Source: Panaeolus papilionaceus (Eukaryota; Basidiomycota; Agaricomycetes; Agaricales). From it: DNA of 64,000 bases. Positions 33,801 through 46,364 of the stretch are shown here, piece by piece. Both the position numbers and the translations under genes were made by a program. How positions within the stretch are numbered: position 1 is the first letter of the stretch; every line of letters begins with the position of its first letter. Below the pieces are notes generated by a model. The model did not search any database and was not told the origin of the DNA. It saw only the letters and a program-made list of their open reading frames with translations. The stretch is taken from positions 1,364,001 through 1,428,000 of the forward strand of contig JADNRZ010000002.1 in NCBI GenBank assembly GCA_015501605.1, read 5' to 3'.

Positions 33801-34613
33801 AGTAAGTGTAAACAAACCTTCTCAAAAAATTCACCCGTCTCTTCCTCTAGTCCAGGCAGCAGAGCAAGAATGAACGACTTCATAACAGGCCTCAAGCCGG
33901 TTTGAACGGGTAGATAATATGTCTCATAGATGCTCAATAGTGTAGGCTGATTTGAAAGTAAGAATGCGCGTAGATGATATGTCAAGCTTCAATACCTTGA
34001 CAGACGTTGCAGCATATTCAAAAAATGGAAATAACCCTGATGACCAGATGTTGAGGTCGCGTTTTAATCCTTCAACCTGTAGCATTTGAATGGTCTGTTC
34101 GTATCTAATATGACACAGGAAACATACCTCGAGAACACCTAGGATGTGAATATAAACTTCCAAAGCCTTTTGATGAACGCCGCTCGGCAAGGCGGGGTTT
34201 AAACACTGCGACAATCGTTTTGCGACAATCACTTTGCGAGGAATTTCTTTGAATTGGGTATATGATTGAAATGTCTACAGAGGGTGGGTTATTAGTCATA
34301 CGACTGAAATGCATCGACACGATACACATACCTTGAGTAGCTGTTTGAGGAAGGAGATACAGTCTGCCCACTCATGAACGTTATCGAACGAGTTTAGACA
34401 CTTCTCGACCTGTTGTGAATATTTCTTGAATTTAGGGTCAGTGGAGTACGCTTGTGCAACAAGAGCTGTTTCAGGTTAGCAAATACTAGATACGATAAGC
34501 TGGAGGATTTGCATACTTCGTTCGGTAGTTCGAGCTGTCACCCAAGCAGAGCCCTTCTGCAAGAGGTTGGCGGCTCCTTCCACTCCAGACACAGAAGCAG
34601 AACCGCTAGCCAT
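27892..34613 (-). CDS. DOP1: Dop1 (Dopey) family protein
   Basis: Dop1 is a large peripheral protein of the trans-Golgi/endosome that works with the flippase regulator Mon2 and Neo1. The gene covers 6.7 kb with more than 20 short introns and encodes about 1,750-1,800 residues, the family's usual size. The Dopey N-terminal domain is clear: YSKK/FKKYSQQVEKCLNSF, HEWADCISFLKQLLK, IPRKVIVAKRLSQCLNPALP, GVHQKALEVYIHIL, LFPFFEYAATSVKPTLLSIYE. The middle is helical repeat with ALEDDNLLVRRAALDILLQS; a leucine-rich stretch with LTQTLVDGISTRTNRAV follows. The C-terminal block ends ESVYTSGGNVDWEAVEKGILEDMF before the TAG at 27894-27892. Intron 1 begins at the GT after ERA (ACGAA/GTATGC). I did not phase-check every intron. 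An upstream in-frame ATG at 34673 precedes the chosen start. Confidence 0.85.
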
Positions 34614-34914
34614 CTGATTAAATAGAAGCGATATGGAATATAATGTTGACGTGTTAGCTGCGTAGTATCGCAAGAACAGTTGATGTAGTCATCGCACCTT
34701 AAGGAGTTGCGGCTGCTACAACTGCTACGAGGTTGTAATTGACTGTCACCAACTGTGACATGTCCCATTTATTACACGACGCGCTCTTTGATCATGCAAA
34801 TATTCTAACAGGGATGAATAAGATTTCTACACGGCGCATGTAGAGCCAATTATAACTACACTATTGTACTGTAGGTGTTAAATACAAGTTATCCAAACAT
34901 TCAGGCCATTGGTC
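34614..34914. other. Intergenic between DOP1 start and the next minus-strand gene
   Basis: 301 bases: DOP1 promoter on the right-to-left strand and the 3' flank of the low-complexity nuclear gene. No further feature seen. Confidence 0.35.
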
Positions 34915-36448
34915 TTAGCCTTCTGCCTGTTCGATAGGGGTGGATATTCCATCCATTGGTTCACCACTGCCACCATCCTCCGTGGGCGGTAATTGCAGGA
35001 TTCTCATCTTGGTAGGAGCACGCACGGTGCTCGTAATAGGTATACCAGGTTGACCCTCCGGTGTAACAGAAGGTGCCCGTGAAGGATTTGAAGATCCTGC
35101 GACTGATCCAGATTTTGAGGATGCTTTGAGTTTTCCCATTGTTTTGGTGGCAGGAGGGGCGGATATAGAAGCTCCTGCAGCTAGCTTGGCAGTAGCGTTA
35201 GCAGCTGCAATTTTCTCCGTGTCTATCTTTGGCGGAGGAAGACTATTGGCGACATGCGTGGCGTAATCAGACTCCTTGTCACCGACCCAGGTACGGGTAA
35301 GCCAACGACCACCTGCAATTCCCCGAATTTCTCGTTGTGCAGGTCGCCAATGTCGAACCTTTTGGCGGGATTTATCCAGGGGCATTGGTGGAGCGAACCC
35401 AGTAGGTATTTTTGGATGGGGTTGTACGGGGAAAGGTTTGGTGGGCAGTGGGTATACTGGAATGGGGACACCTTCAAGATTCGGAACATCTTCTGGCAAA
35501 GCACTAGGGTTGACAGGCGGTGAGCTTTCTGGAGGAGCCGCATTCTCTGCTTCTGGCTCTGGTGACCGTTCCATAGTGCCATTAATGGGCGATGAGGCAG
35601 CCGTCCCTGCATAGCCTGACAAAAGTGGTCAGTCGACGGGCGTCCATCATGGAAAATACAATGCATACTTTCGCTTTGAGCATCTATATCGTCTAGTAAT
35701 AGAGGAGGGATAGCCGTCTTTGGCCTGGATTATATTAGTTGAACAGCAAACATAAGAAAGGTTGAAACACTTGCTTGGGAATCTTGATTTTTGCGCGAGG
35801 GATGGCGGGTGGTTTCTTGGGCGACGTCCTTTTCTTCCCTTTGGATTGACCTGGGTCGACAGGCGCAGAAGCAGAGGGTTCGTGTACGCTTTCTATGTCT
35901 TCATGAAACTCGGTAGGATTTGCTTCAAACGAGGATATTTCAGGCGCAAGAGTGTGCGCACCCGTGGATTGAGCAATTTTTTCTTTACTCTTTTCCTTGC
36001 TCTTGTCTCCTTCTTGCTTCTTTTCAGACTTTCGAGGTCTTTTCTTCCCTGCAGAGGTCTTCCGTTTTTGCTGGGTATCTGCATGTCCACCAGTTGACGG
36101 CGACGGTTTTGCTCCCTCCTCGTTCATATCATCATCATCAATGAGCTGGTCTTCTTCATCTTCTCCGTCATCTGTCTCTTTCGGGACTTTTGTTGTCGGA
36201 GGCGGAGGACGCTTCTTAATATGTATCATCGGCTTGGAAGAAGACTTCTTGGAAGGTGTAGGTGGCGGAGGACTAACTTCTTCTCGAAGTATGGAGATAA
36301 GAGGGGCGTCCATGTCAACGTCTTCATCCATATCGACTGGTGAGTGAAGTTGAGATGGTGGATGTTGTGGTTGTGGTTGTGGTTGGTGTGAAGTTGACTG
36401 TGGGGGACCACCATAGGGAACCCAAGGAGAGGCTCGGAAGGTTGACAT
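34915..36448 (-). CDS. Low-complexity, probably nuclear protein; possible INO80 subunit Ies4-like
   Basis: Three exons (36448-35771, 35717-35669, 35615-34915) give 475 residues. The N-terminal half is Pro/Gln/Ser-rich with acidic runs (DMDEDVDMD, DDGEDEEDQLIDDDD) and strong nuclear-localisation clusters (KRKTSAGKKRPRKSEKK, KGKKRTSPKK). The only ordered-looking part is in the middle of the C-terminal half: PVQPHPKIPTGF, then RHWRPAQREIRGIAGGRW and TWVGDKESDYA. This basic-Trp-Gly-Trp pattern is reminiscent of fungal Ies4/DUF1711 chromatin proteins, but I cannot confirm this. The first intron is read with acceptor CCAAAG at 35718-35720; the earlier CAG would put the reading out of frame. Confidence 0.7.
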
Positions 36449-36666
36449 GATGGATGTTTACTTTTATTTCAGCGTAAAACGTGACAGACGTCTGCAATGG
36501 CTAAAATATGTTGGACCTCAACAATTACAGGCAGGATGGATGATGAGAGGGAAAAGGAAATGGTGATGAATGACGTTTGCAGTTACAAAATATACACGAG
36601 CATTACTTTCAAAGCCTTGTTACAGTCATCTCCTTATGGCAAAGGCTTTTTAAAACATACATACTC

Positions 36667-37201
36667 CTACAATCTTTCAGATTTACCCTCATAACCTGCC
36701 CATTTCCCTAAATCATCCTTTATATCCACCATCCTTGTTTCATAGAAGATGTGTGCAGTGGGTTTGATAGAATCCCATCCAATAATACGCCCATTTTCAT
36801 CACGGTCCAATTGTCCACCCCAGACACTCCATTTATTGGCATTGCTGTTATATGATGCAATGGCGCACCCACAACTCTTGCAACGCCAACGTTTCTTCCA
36901 AGGCTTGCTAGCTACATTGTACGAATCAAGCGCATCTTCATCAGAGTGCGTCCACTTGAAGTTGGGTTCAGGGAAGTGAATAGTTAGAATAAATGCGGCA
37001 GCTAAAACAATGTTCCTCAGCAATCGAGGGAATTATTAAACAAACACTCGTCTTACCATTAAACCTTTGACAGAGTGTGCAGTGGCAGTATGCACTGAGA
37101 AGAGGGCTACCAGTGACTTGATAGCGAACGCGTTTGCAATAGCACCCTCCTTGATGAACGATGTCGGAAGGCTTGAGTACGGTGCCTTGGTTGCTTTCCA
37201 T
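36667..37201 (-). CDS. GFA/CENP-V-type zinc-binding protein
   Basis: Two exons (37201-37057, 37001-36667) give 159 residues, the normal length for the GFA (glutathione-dependent formaldehyde-activating enzyme-like, Mss4-fold) family. Zinc ligands are in place: GGCYCKRVRYQV, AYCHCTLCQRFNA (built across the splice), and WRCKSCGCAIASY. Most fungal members have unknown substrates, and detoxification of formaldehyde adducts is assumed by name only. The C-terminal HIFYETRMVDIKDDLGKWAGY is typical of the fungal subgroup. It diverges from ATP synthase subunit e over 475 bases. Confidence 0.88.
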
Positions 37202-37676
37202 AGATTCGTGGTGAATTGGTGAAGGAATGTAGAAATAGAATCAATAGAAATAGCAATAGGTGATGCCTAGATACTGAGTGATTCGCAAATATTGCAACAC
37301 TTTCATGAGCGGACTCCAAAGATCCCGCCGTGTCCCTTTAAACTACATATCCAATAGCTCAAGGAGGCGATAATTATTCATGACTGTTGGTTTCATGATA
37401 GAAATAAGAAAAAAAGAGCAATTAAAGAGATAAAATAAAAGTCAACAAAGCGGCTGCCAGTCAGTCTATGATTATCGCTTAAGTAAGCTTACACCGAAAT
37501 TTCCCGTGTCGGTTACTCTCCCAACTCAACTCTTCCTAAGCTCCTTCCTCCTAAAAGCAGGTATTAACTTTTCTTTATCCCGTGAAATCTAATCCTTGAA
37601 CTAATAATCCTTAATAGTTCTCTGCCAACCCTCGACCTCAGTGACTTACTCAGGTTGAATACCCTACCACAACGCC
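37202..37676. promoter_or_regulatory. Divergent promoter region, GFA-type gene and ATP synthase subunit e
   Basis: 475 bases, A-rich in the centre (37395-37445), C/T-rich toward the ATP synthase gene. It carries both promoters; no specific motif stood out. Confidence 0.4.
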
Positions 37677-38071
37677 ATGGTCTCCTCTACCGTTAATGTG
37701 TGTCATGTTTCTTCCAACGGTTTTTTGACTCGCGGCCCTTACAATAATGTTCTCCAGGTTGTTAGATACACCGCTCTTTTCTCCGGAGTAGCGTACGGCT
37801 GGTATCACCGTCGCTCCCTGCAGGCTGCCCATGACCAACATAAAGTCGAAGAGGCCGTTCACCACAGAGAACACCTGATTGCTGAGGCCAAGGATGCCTG
37901 GAAGAGGAAGCAAGAAGTCGCAAAGGACACCACTCGTAAGTCTCTATGCGTATCTACGTATCCGTTCCTGTCTTAAGGCGCGTATATCTTCCCTTTGCAG
38001 TGGTCACCGATCCCGAAGACCCACGTTTCGACTTGGAGAAGCTAATAGCAAAATGGGAGAAGAGCTCATGA
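37677..38071 (+). CDS. Mitochondrial F1Fo ATP synthase subunit e
   Basis: Subunit e (yeast Atp21/Tim11) is a small inner-membrane protein that lets ATP synthase form dimers and shapes cristae. Three exons (37677-37697, 37758-37935, 38001-38071) give 89 residues. MVSSTVN/VVRYTALFSGVAYGWYH matches the family start when the 60-base intron after codon 7 is removed. It has one N-terminal membrane span with the GxxxG-like GVAYG, then a charged coiled coil (AHDQHKVEEAVHHREHLIAEAKDAWKRK) and the end DLEKLIAKWEKSS. Reading through the first intron would give a longer ORF, but that insert has no family match. Confidence 0.9.
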
Positions 38072-38549
38072 TTATTTATTCCCTGTCCGCTCCTATTTTG
38101 CAAATAGACACCTTTTCCGGCGCTTTGAATACCATTTTCTTTTCTGAATCTTGACTCTTACGGTGTCCCTGCAGCCATGACTAGTCGCTCTAATTATCAT
38201 TCTCTGAACAAGCAAGCAAGTTGGCTCAAGGAATTCAAACCAAATACACCTGCTCCTTTATGCCTCTTTGATATGCCCTGTATATTCTGAAATATAAATT
38301 CGCATTTGGATATATAAAGTCAATGCTGGTCGGTTAGCTTGCCCCAAGCTGGACCGCTCGTTTTCCTATTTTCAAGTGAACGGCTGCATCCGTGGGAACT
38401 AGCGCGTCGCGTCGATCATGAATTGAACTTGAAGCACCTCTTCCAAGACTATCTCTTCACTTCCACAAACCCTACACTCAATACTGACTTTTACTGGTTT
38501 TCACTCACATATAGCTCCCTAAATCTTTATCATTTGATTTCTGCTATCA
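38072..38549. other. Intergenic between ATP synthase subunit e and RBBP4-type gene
   Basis: 478 bases: 3' flank of the ATP synthase gene, then the promoter of the WD40 gene. A CGTCGCGTCGATC-type GC patch at 38404-38418 stands out from the A/T-rich surroundings, without known meaning. Confidence 0.35.
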
Positions 38550-40452
<1,903 letters not shown>

Positions 40453-40660
40453 GGCAAACCAGGGTCCGATTGCTTCGTCATCTTTATAATTGCTGATCAT
40501 TCGTCGTAAACGTATATGTCTGTGTTTGAGCAAATAATAATTATAGTCTTATATGTTGTACATAACGGGGATCTGAATCCGCTGCTACAAAGTTGGTATA
40601 CGAGACGGTATCGTCCAGGAATCGAAAAAGGAGGTCGGTTTTTAGCGTAGCGCTGATGAA

Positions 40661-40980
40661 TTATAGGAATATGATTCGAACAAGTTCGAATAGCACTGCA
40701 ACGAGTTGAATAAGTAGAGCATTTGGTGTAACAGTTTCCAGTCTTACCTCCTCCAATGACAACAAACACAATAAGTCCAAGTGCCCAAACGCTAACGGGA
40801 CTGCGGTGTGCAAGTTTATCGTGCCGTGAGCTGTGAACAGCTTTTTTGCCCGACTTGACGTCTTCTGCAAACTTTTTGTTGCGTTGACGCATCTCGAATT
40901 CGGTAGGCTATTGTAGTTAATGATGTAATAAGCAATCATATGTTGGAATCAGGAGGTAGGAAATTAATGCTACATACCAT
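40661..40980 (-). CDS. RAMP4/SERP1/Ysy6-type ER membrane protein
   Basis: RAMP4 is a small tail-anchored protein bound to the Sec61 translocon that stabilises newly made membrane proteins. Three exons (40980-40978, 40907-40748, 40695-40661) give 65 residues, the family's exact size. Sequence order: MRQRNKKFAEDVKSGKK (conserved basic start), SPVSVWALGLIVFVVIGG (membrane anchor), then VLFELVRIIFL as the end across the second intron. The first coding exon is just ATG, directly followed by the donor GTATGT. Reading through the last intron gives a longer, meaningless C-terminus, so this intron is firmly placed. Confidence 0.9.
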
Positions 40981-41292
40981 GTTGTTAGAACAAAAATATC
41001 GATATCAAGGAGTGAATGAGTTGTTTTCGAGTCAAAACTCGTTGAGAGAATGGATGTACGATGACAAGGAAGGAAGAATTTAATGTGAACGTGGCAGTCT
41101 GCGATTTCATTTCGCGTCTGCAATGAAGACTAGCCGAGATCTTGTGATCACGTGGAGTTTATTGTTTGGCGCATAATCATATCGCCCTGTAAATTCAACA
41201 CCTTGAAATCCGAATCGAGTCTGGTATAATCCCAGACAAGAAGATTTATTTAATGCATCCATTCACCTATCCTCTGTCTCTTCTCAAGGAAA
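40981..41292. promoter_or_regulatory. Divergent promoter region, RAMP4 and BMT5-like genes
   Basis: 312 bases between outward-reading start codons. A TCACGTGG E-box-like site lies at 41148-41155 (bases TGATCACGTGGAG). Nothing else noted. Confidence 0.4.
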
Positions 41293-42454
41293 ATGGGTAA
41301 ATCTGGGAGAAACTTGAAAACAGCACTTCAGTCCCAGCAGTCTCGGTTAAAAGCAAAGGAAAAGCTTTCTCATGCAGCACAAGTGTCTGAACAGAAACAC
41401 CGGAAACAGCACCACCCAGTGATTGCCAATGTTGCCACCTCTACCTCCTCAGCGAAAGCAGATAGCAAGGGAAAGAAAAAAGCTGGAAATGCACCTATAC
41501 GTCCTCCCACGATACCCTTCAAATTAACAGATAAGATTCTGTTAATTGGAGAAGGCAATTTCTCGTACACTCGAGCGCTCATTCTGGACCCTCCTCCTCG
41601 GCTAGGCTTCTTCCCTCCTGAGAACATTACAGCGACAGCTTATGATACCGAGGCAGGATGTTTCGAGAAATATCCGGAGGCTGTCGAAATTGTGACGCTT
41701 CTGCGAGCAAAGGGCGTCAAAGTGCTCTTTGGTGTGGATGGGACGAGGCTAGAAAAGCACCCAGCTCTCAAGGGAAAACGCTGGGATCGTATTGTTTGGA
41801 ACTTCCCTCATGCTGGTATGTGGTGTTTATCTTTTTGTTCCATCCGTTATTTAACTCATGTGGCTTCTTAGGAAAAGGCATTGCGGACCAGGATAGAAAT
41901 ATCCTTTCTAATCAAGTGCTTATTCTTGATTTCTTGAGATCAGCTGGTAAAATGCTTGTCAATGGGCCTATTCCGAACTATATGGGCCCAAAGAAAAAGA
42001 AGAAAAAAGCTGACGACGATGCTGAAAACGAGATCTCCGATGTTGAAGACGATGAGGATGAAAATACAAGTTTGACAGCGTCACAAGCACCACAAACCCG
42101 AGGGACAGTTCTCATTACACTAAGAAATGTGGTTCCATATACCCATTGGTATGGACCGACTCTCTTCAACACCTCGTCTTACAATTGAACATTTATAGGG
42201 ATGTTCCTCGTCTTGCGAAAAATCCTCCTCCGCCAACGAGCGGAAGTACACCGCCGAGTTCGAAATACATTCTCGTGCGGTCGTTTAAGTTTTATCGAGA
42301 TATCTGGAAGGGGTACGAGCACCGGATGACGAAGGGCGAGAGAGCACATGGGAAGGGAACAACAGGTGAGGGTGGGGAGGATAGAACTTGGGAGTTTTGT
42401 CTCGTCGACGAGTACACAAGTACAAGGAAGCCTCCTGCATGGCCAAAATATTAG
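41293..42454 (+). CDS. Bmt5-type 25S rRNA (uridine-N3) methyltransferase
   Basis: Yeast Bmt5 methylates U2634 of 25S rRNA in the nucleolus using S-adenosylmethionine. Three exons (41293-41815, 41872-42148, 42199-42454) give 351 residues. A Lys-rich N-terminal extension (SGRNLKTALQSQQSRLKAKEK; KGKKKAG) would serve nucleolar targeting. The DUF2431 Rossmann domain has ILLIGEGNFSYTRAL (SAM loop), [27 protein letters not shown] (signature, made across the first splice) and FLRSAGKMLVNG. A lysine run (KKKKKK) and an acidic insert (EISDVEDDEDE) interrupt the domain before GTVLITLRN. The C-terminal FYRDIWKGYEHRMTKGERAHG is also typical. Confidence 0.88.
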
Positions 42455-42593
42455 AAGCGTTCCGAGCTCACCAGATTCATTACTCGAAGTTGGATGCAAA
42501 CTCCAAAGCGTTGAATAGTGTGAGGTAGCTGGTCAATTATTTAGCGACAACACATAATAAAATTAATATATGAACGGTGTGCTGTGGGCGATA

Positions 42594-43481
42594 TTACGAC
42601 TCTACTTTGGTGTCTTCTGCACCAGCAGGTTCGTTGACGGCTTGTAAACTGAGTTTGAGACCTTCGAGGGTACGAGCAATTCGTCCACCACTGGCCTCCC
42701 CAAGAACGGCTGCAAGCTGTGAAGCTGGAGCGCTGAGTAATCCAACAATTTGGGCGTGCAAGGTAGATAGAGTTGGGAGTTTGGAAACGTCGTGGATGTT
42801 TTGAGGAAGGAAGACGCGGTTTTCGATGATGGCACCCATAAGCTTGAGCTCTGGTACTCTGATTTGCCTGGAGCGCTTCATTCTCCTTCCTGGTTGGGCA
42901 GGATCGGCCTTCTTCAATTCCTGTTCTGATTTGATCTCCTCTGGCGTTTTTGGTGGTTTAGGGGGAACAGATTTATCCATTGCTCGAAGAATAGCGTTCA
43001 ATTGGGGTGGGTTGAGGGAGGGAAGGGAGAGAACGGCGAAAGAACCCGACTGGTTATTGATCATTTCCTCGACCTCTGCAAGATTGACGCCAGGTAAATG
43101 ACGCAAGGCAGCACCGAAAATGCTTGTTCTGACTACAGTCAAGGTTGGCTGAGCCTCTGTCGTTAACATGGGTGTTGGTCCATTTGCGACTGCGAGTGCA
43201 GCTTTCGCCTTCTGGTTGGCTGTGAAAATGTCCGAGCGTAGTTGCTTTAGCCGTTGAGCCGAAAAGTCGTTATGGTGCAATATTAGAACAGGACTTGTCG
43301 TGTTTTCTTGAAGAATGCGCGAATACCAGTTAAACTGGAAAGCTTTCTTGTCCTTGAAAACTCGTGGATATTTCTTTCCAGGTAAAGGCTTTGGAGTTTG
43401 AACAGAGATGGCGTATGTTCTAACCAACGATGGCAATGAAGACTGGTTAAGAACAAGACGACGCGAACTGAGTGACTGCAT
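42594..43481 (-). CDS. Mitochondrial large ribosomal subunit protein uL10m
   Basis: One uninterrupted ORF of 295 residues, unusual here for its lack of introns. The start MQSLSSRRLVLNQSSLPSLVRTYA is a basic mitochondrial presequence. The body resembles ribosomal protein L10 of the stalk base: SPVLILHHNDFSAQRLKQLRSDI, LTVVRTSIFGAALRHLPG, SGSFAVLSLPSLNPPQLNAIL, LMGAIIENRVFLPQNIHDVSKLPTL and LSAPASQLAAVLGEASGGRIARTLEGLK, the last two being the strongest matches. A Lys/Pro-rich insert (KPPKTPEEIKSEQELKKADPAQPGRRMKRSR) separates the parts. It shares a 180-base divergent promoter with FIP1. Confidence 0.85.
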   Translation of the reverse strand: MQSLSSRRLVLNQSSLPSLVRTYAISVQTPKPLPGKKYPRVFKDKKAFQFNWYSRILQENTTSPVLILHHNDFSAQRLKQLRSDIFTANQKAKAALAVANGPTPMLTTEAQPTLTVVRTSIFGAALRHLPGVNLAEVEEMINNQSGSFAVLSLPSLNPPQLNAILRAMDKSVPPKPPKTPEEIKSEQELKKADPAQPGRRMKRSRQIRVPELKLMGAIIENRVFLPQNIHDVSKLPTLSTLHAQIVGLLSAPASQLAAVLGEASGGRIARTLEGLKLSLQAVNEPAGAEDTKVES

Positions 43482-43661
43482 TGCCGTTCAATTACTTTTG
43501 CAGACACAGAGACTCGTCGCAGGAACAGTCCAAGTTTTTAGTGATGATGACTTTGCCAAACAAGGCAACACGCGCCTTTCATTTCGCGTTAGTCTGTCAC
43601 ACTGCTCGTCTGTCACAATCCTGTTCTTTACATTGACCTTCAACAACATCAAGCTGCAATA

Positions 43662-45952
43662 ATGTCCGTATCATTTCGACTGGTAATATCTTATAATTAA
43701 CCCAAACATATAATTATTTATTATAGGGATGACGATGATGATTTCTTGTACGGTTCATCATCTGCTCCTCGTGCTCAACCTTCAACAACTTCTGGTGAGG
43801 TCCTTGAGCTATTATTTCAGTGCGGAGAACAAGAGGAAAACTTGTTATGCTTTGGGCATTTTCTTTTGTTCTATCTCCCTTCCAATAACACTATTTTGAC
43901 TTGAATTTCTTGTTTGCGTGAAATTATTCAGCACCTCAACCGTAAGTAATATTCACGAGTCATTTCGGTACCTCTGAACCCATGTGAGATTACAGAATAC
44001 CCCATGAAACCTTACAAACGTCCAATGGCAATGGTGTTGTAGAAACCCTTGAAAACGCCGCGAAAGAACGTAGTCCTGCTTCCCAACCACCTGAAGAAAA
44101 CAGCACTACCAATACCAACAATAATGCAGAGCCAGATGAAGAGGTTGACTATGAGGATGATGAAGAAGACGAAGACGAAGACGACGACGAGGATGAGGAT
44201 GTATGTCATTATCGATACTTGAAAACCCACGCTGATTATCATTCTAGGATATTGAAATCATCATGGAACCTGTATCACGTTCATTGGACTTGCGGTTGGT
44301 GCCATATTTTACGTTTGCACGTTCCCCATCTTAATTAATGCTAGGAATCAAAACCGACCCCCGACAGGGTCCACCCCTCGTGTACCTAGCACATCTACCC
44401 CTTCGAAAGGTATGGTCAACTCAATGTTACACATACCTTATCTTACTGAGCCAACCCAGCGCCGCAACCTTCATTAACAACTGAGTATACCCCCATGTCA
44501 AGGGGAGGTCCGCCTCAGAATACAACCAACACACCCGGCCAGCAAACTCAGCAGCAAGAATCTACGTCTAGCACGGCTCCCCATCCTCAGCAATCTCTGA
44601 CAGCAGTGAAGTATGGAAGCAATGAAGTTGCCCCACAGCCCGACGATGGTGTTGACACATCCACACTACCACCCGCAACTGCCCCGCCCTCCCATCCTCC
44701 TATTGACCCTTCGGGAGTGGGTATTTTTGATGGAAGGGCTATTCTCGACGTCGACCTCGATGCGTTGGCGGACAAGCCTTGGAGGAGACCAGGTTCTGAC
44801 ATCAGTGACTGGTTCAACTATGGCTTTGACGAAATTTCATGGGAAGCCTATTGTTATCGTCGCAGAGACATTGGAGAGTTGGCTCATGTCCTCAAGAACA
44901 ATGTCATTGTAAGTCGTGACAATTCCTACCTTATCAACGCGTTAATCAAAATTATGTATTCAGAATTTCGCCGGAATGACGGAAGACCAACTTATGGGTC
45001 TACCTCCAGACGCACGGACAATGGTTATGACCGGAGCGAATGCCATGATGAACAACGCGGCAAACGGTGGTGGTATGATGGCGCCTGGCATGATGATGGA
45101 CATGAACATGATCAGTGCAATGGGTATGATGAATGGTGGTGACATGGGCATGGCAAATCCTATGATGCAAAACATAATGGGTGATGGAGTGCAAGGCCAA
45201 CCAGGCGGCGTTCCAAACAATGGTACTCCAGACCAGGTGGGTATGATGCCAGATGGCTTCAACCCCGCCGCTGGGCCTGGTGGAATGATGAACATGGGCA
45301 TGGGTGGTGACTTTGTTATGGGGGTACGTCTGGTTTAAAACGTCCAATCGTGATTTTTAGAGTGCTAACAATACTATATTATAGGACCAGAGTGGAATGG
45401 TACAGCAAATGTATCCGGTGATGGAACAGCCAAATGTTGGATCTGTGTCGAGCGGACGCGGTACACCCATCCAGTTCCGCGGTACTGGACGGGGTGCACC
45501 TGCAGGTCGGGGTGCTCGTGGGACATTCGTAAGGGGAGGTCGTGGAAGAGGTGGTGGCATGTATGTCGCAGATGGTGCGTTTAACAAGTTAAAATATTAA
45601 AAATACCCAGAGCAAAAAAATAAGTAATTCTATTTTTAAATACAGCACCTGCAGTTGCCCCTGTTCGTCCAGCATCGCCTCTGCCACCTAATGTTCCCAC
45701 AGGTCCCCGTAACCAAAATAAATATAAAGACAGGGATGGAAATGCCCCTGCCGTGGATGGCTTAGATTATGGTGGTGGAAAAGATGGGGGCATAAGCAGA
45801 CGGACGCCAAGTGGAGAACCTGAAGAGAGAATATCCAGTCGGTACGTGATCACGATCTGAACATGAATGCAACAAATGACTGATCATCTTACAATAGCAA
45901 ACGGAGAAGCTCACCCTCACTTGACGACATCCGAGGGTCCAAAAGACGATAA
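43662..45952 (+). CDS. FIP1: Pre-mRNA polyadenylation factor Fip1
   Basis: Fip1 links poly(A) polymerase to the cleavage and polyadenylation factor. Eleven exons give 548 residues with consistent phases. The Fip1 motif is unmistakable: WRRPGSDISDWFNYGFDE followed by ISWEAYCYRRRDIGE (exon 7). Before it lies a long disordered part with an acidic tract (44150-44200). After it come Met/Gly/Asn-rich low complexity (exon 8), an RGG-type stretch (GTGRGAPAGRGARGTFVRGGRGRGGG) and an Arg/Ser tail ending RGSKRR. The start is odd: exon 2 begins GGATGACGATGAT, whose useful frame reads DDDDDFLYG; joining it to AT at 43662-43663 with donor GTCCGT makes a split start codon AT/G. Other upstream joins give no ATG in this frame. 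Confidence 0.9.
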
Positions 45953-46364
45953 TATCGCCTTCGACGTCACATCTCAGATTTGTTGTACCTATATCATCGC
46001 AGATTATACATTACATTTAATCAGACATAGCCCAAACGGGTTGTTTGAGCGAACTCTGTTGTGGGATGAATAGCAACATGTTGATTTGAGAAGTGATAAA
46101 CATGCAATGTCGGAAATATCGTATTGCAAACTATTGGTAGCGGGCTCTTGAAATCAAGAAAGTAGTAATGAAACAATAAACATGAGGGAGGTGTATAAGA
46201 ACAAAAACAATCCAAAATGAACATACAAATTGTACATGGGTGGGGGATGGGATGGACGTAGAGAACGAAGAGTCCAAGATTAAGAATACGCCGTAAATTA
46301 GCAGAATAGAGTGAAAGGATAAAAGAGAAGATGATAAATTACAACCCAAAAGTTAAGATAACGC
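45953..46364. other. Intergenic between convergent FIP1 and ING-family gene
   Basis: 412 bases between two stop codons, A/T-rich, holding both 3' flanks. No ORF or repeat of interest. Confidence 0.45.

Noticed and set aside
43662..43682. Plain start codon ATG TCC GTA (MSVSFRL) for FIP1
   Set aside because: With donor GGTAATAT the following exon reads GGA TGA, a stop; the DDDDDFLYG frame cannot be reached from this ATG with any visible GT-AG pair.
44960..45347. His- and Pro-rich minus-strand ORFs opposite FIP1 exon 8
   Set aside because: They are shadows of the Met/Gly-rich low-complexity codons (ATG repeats read in reverse as CAT).
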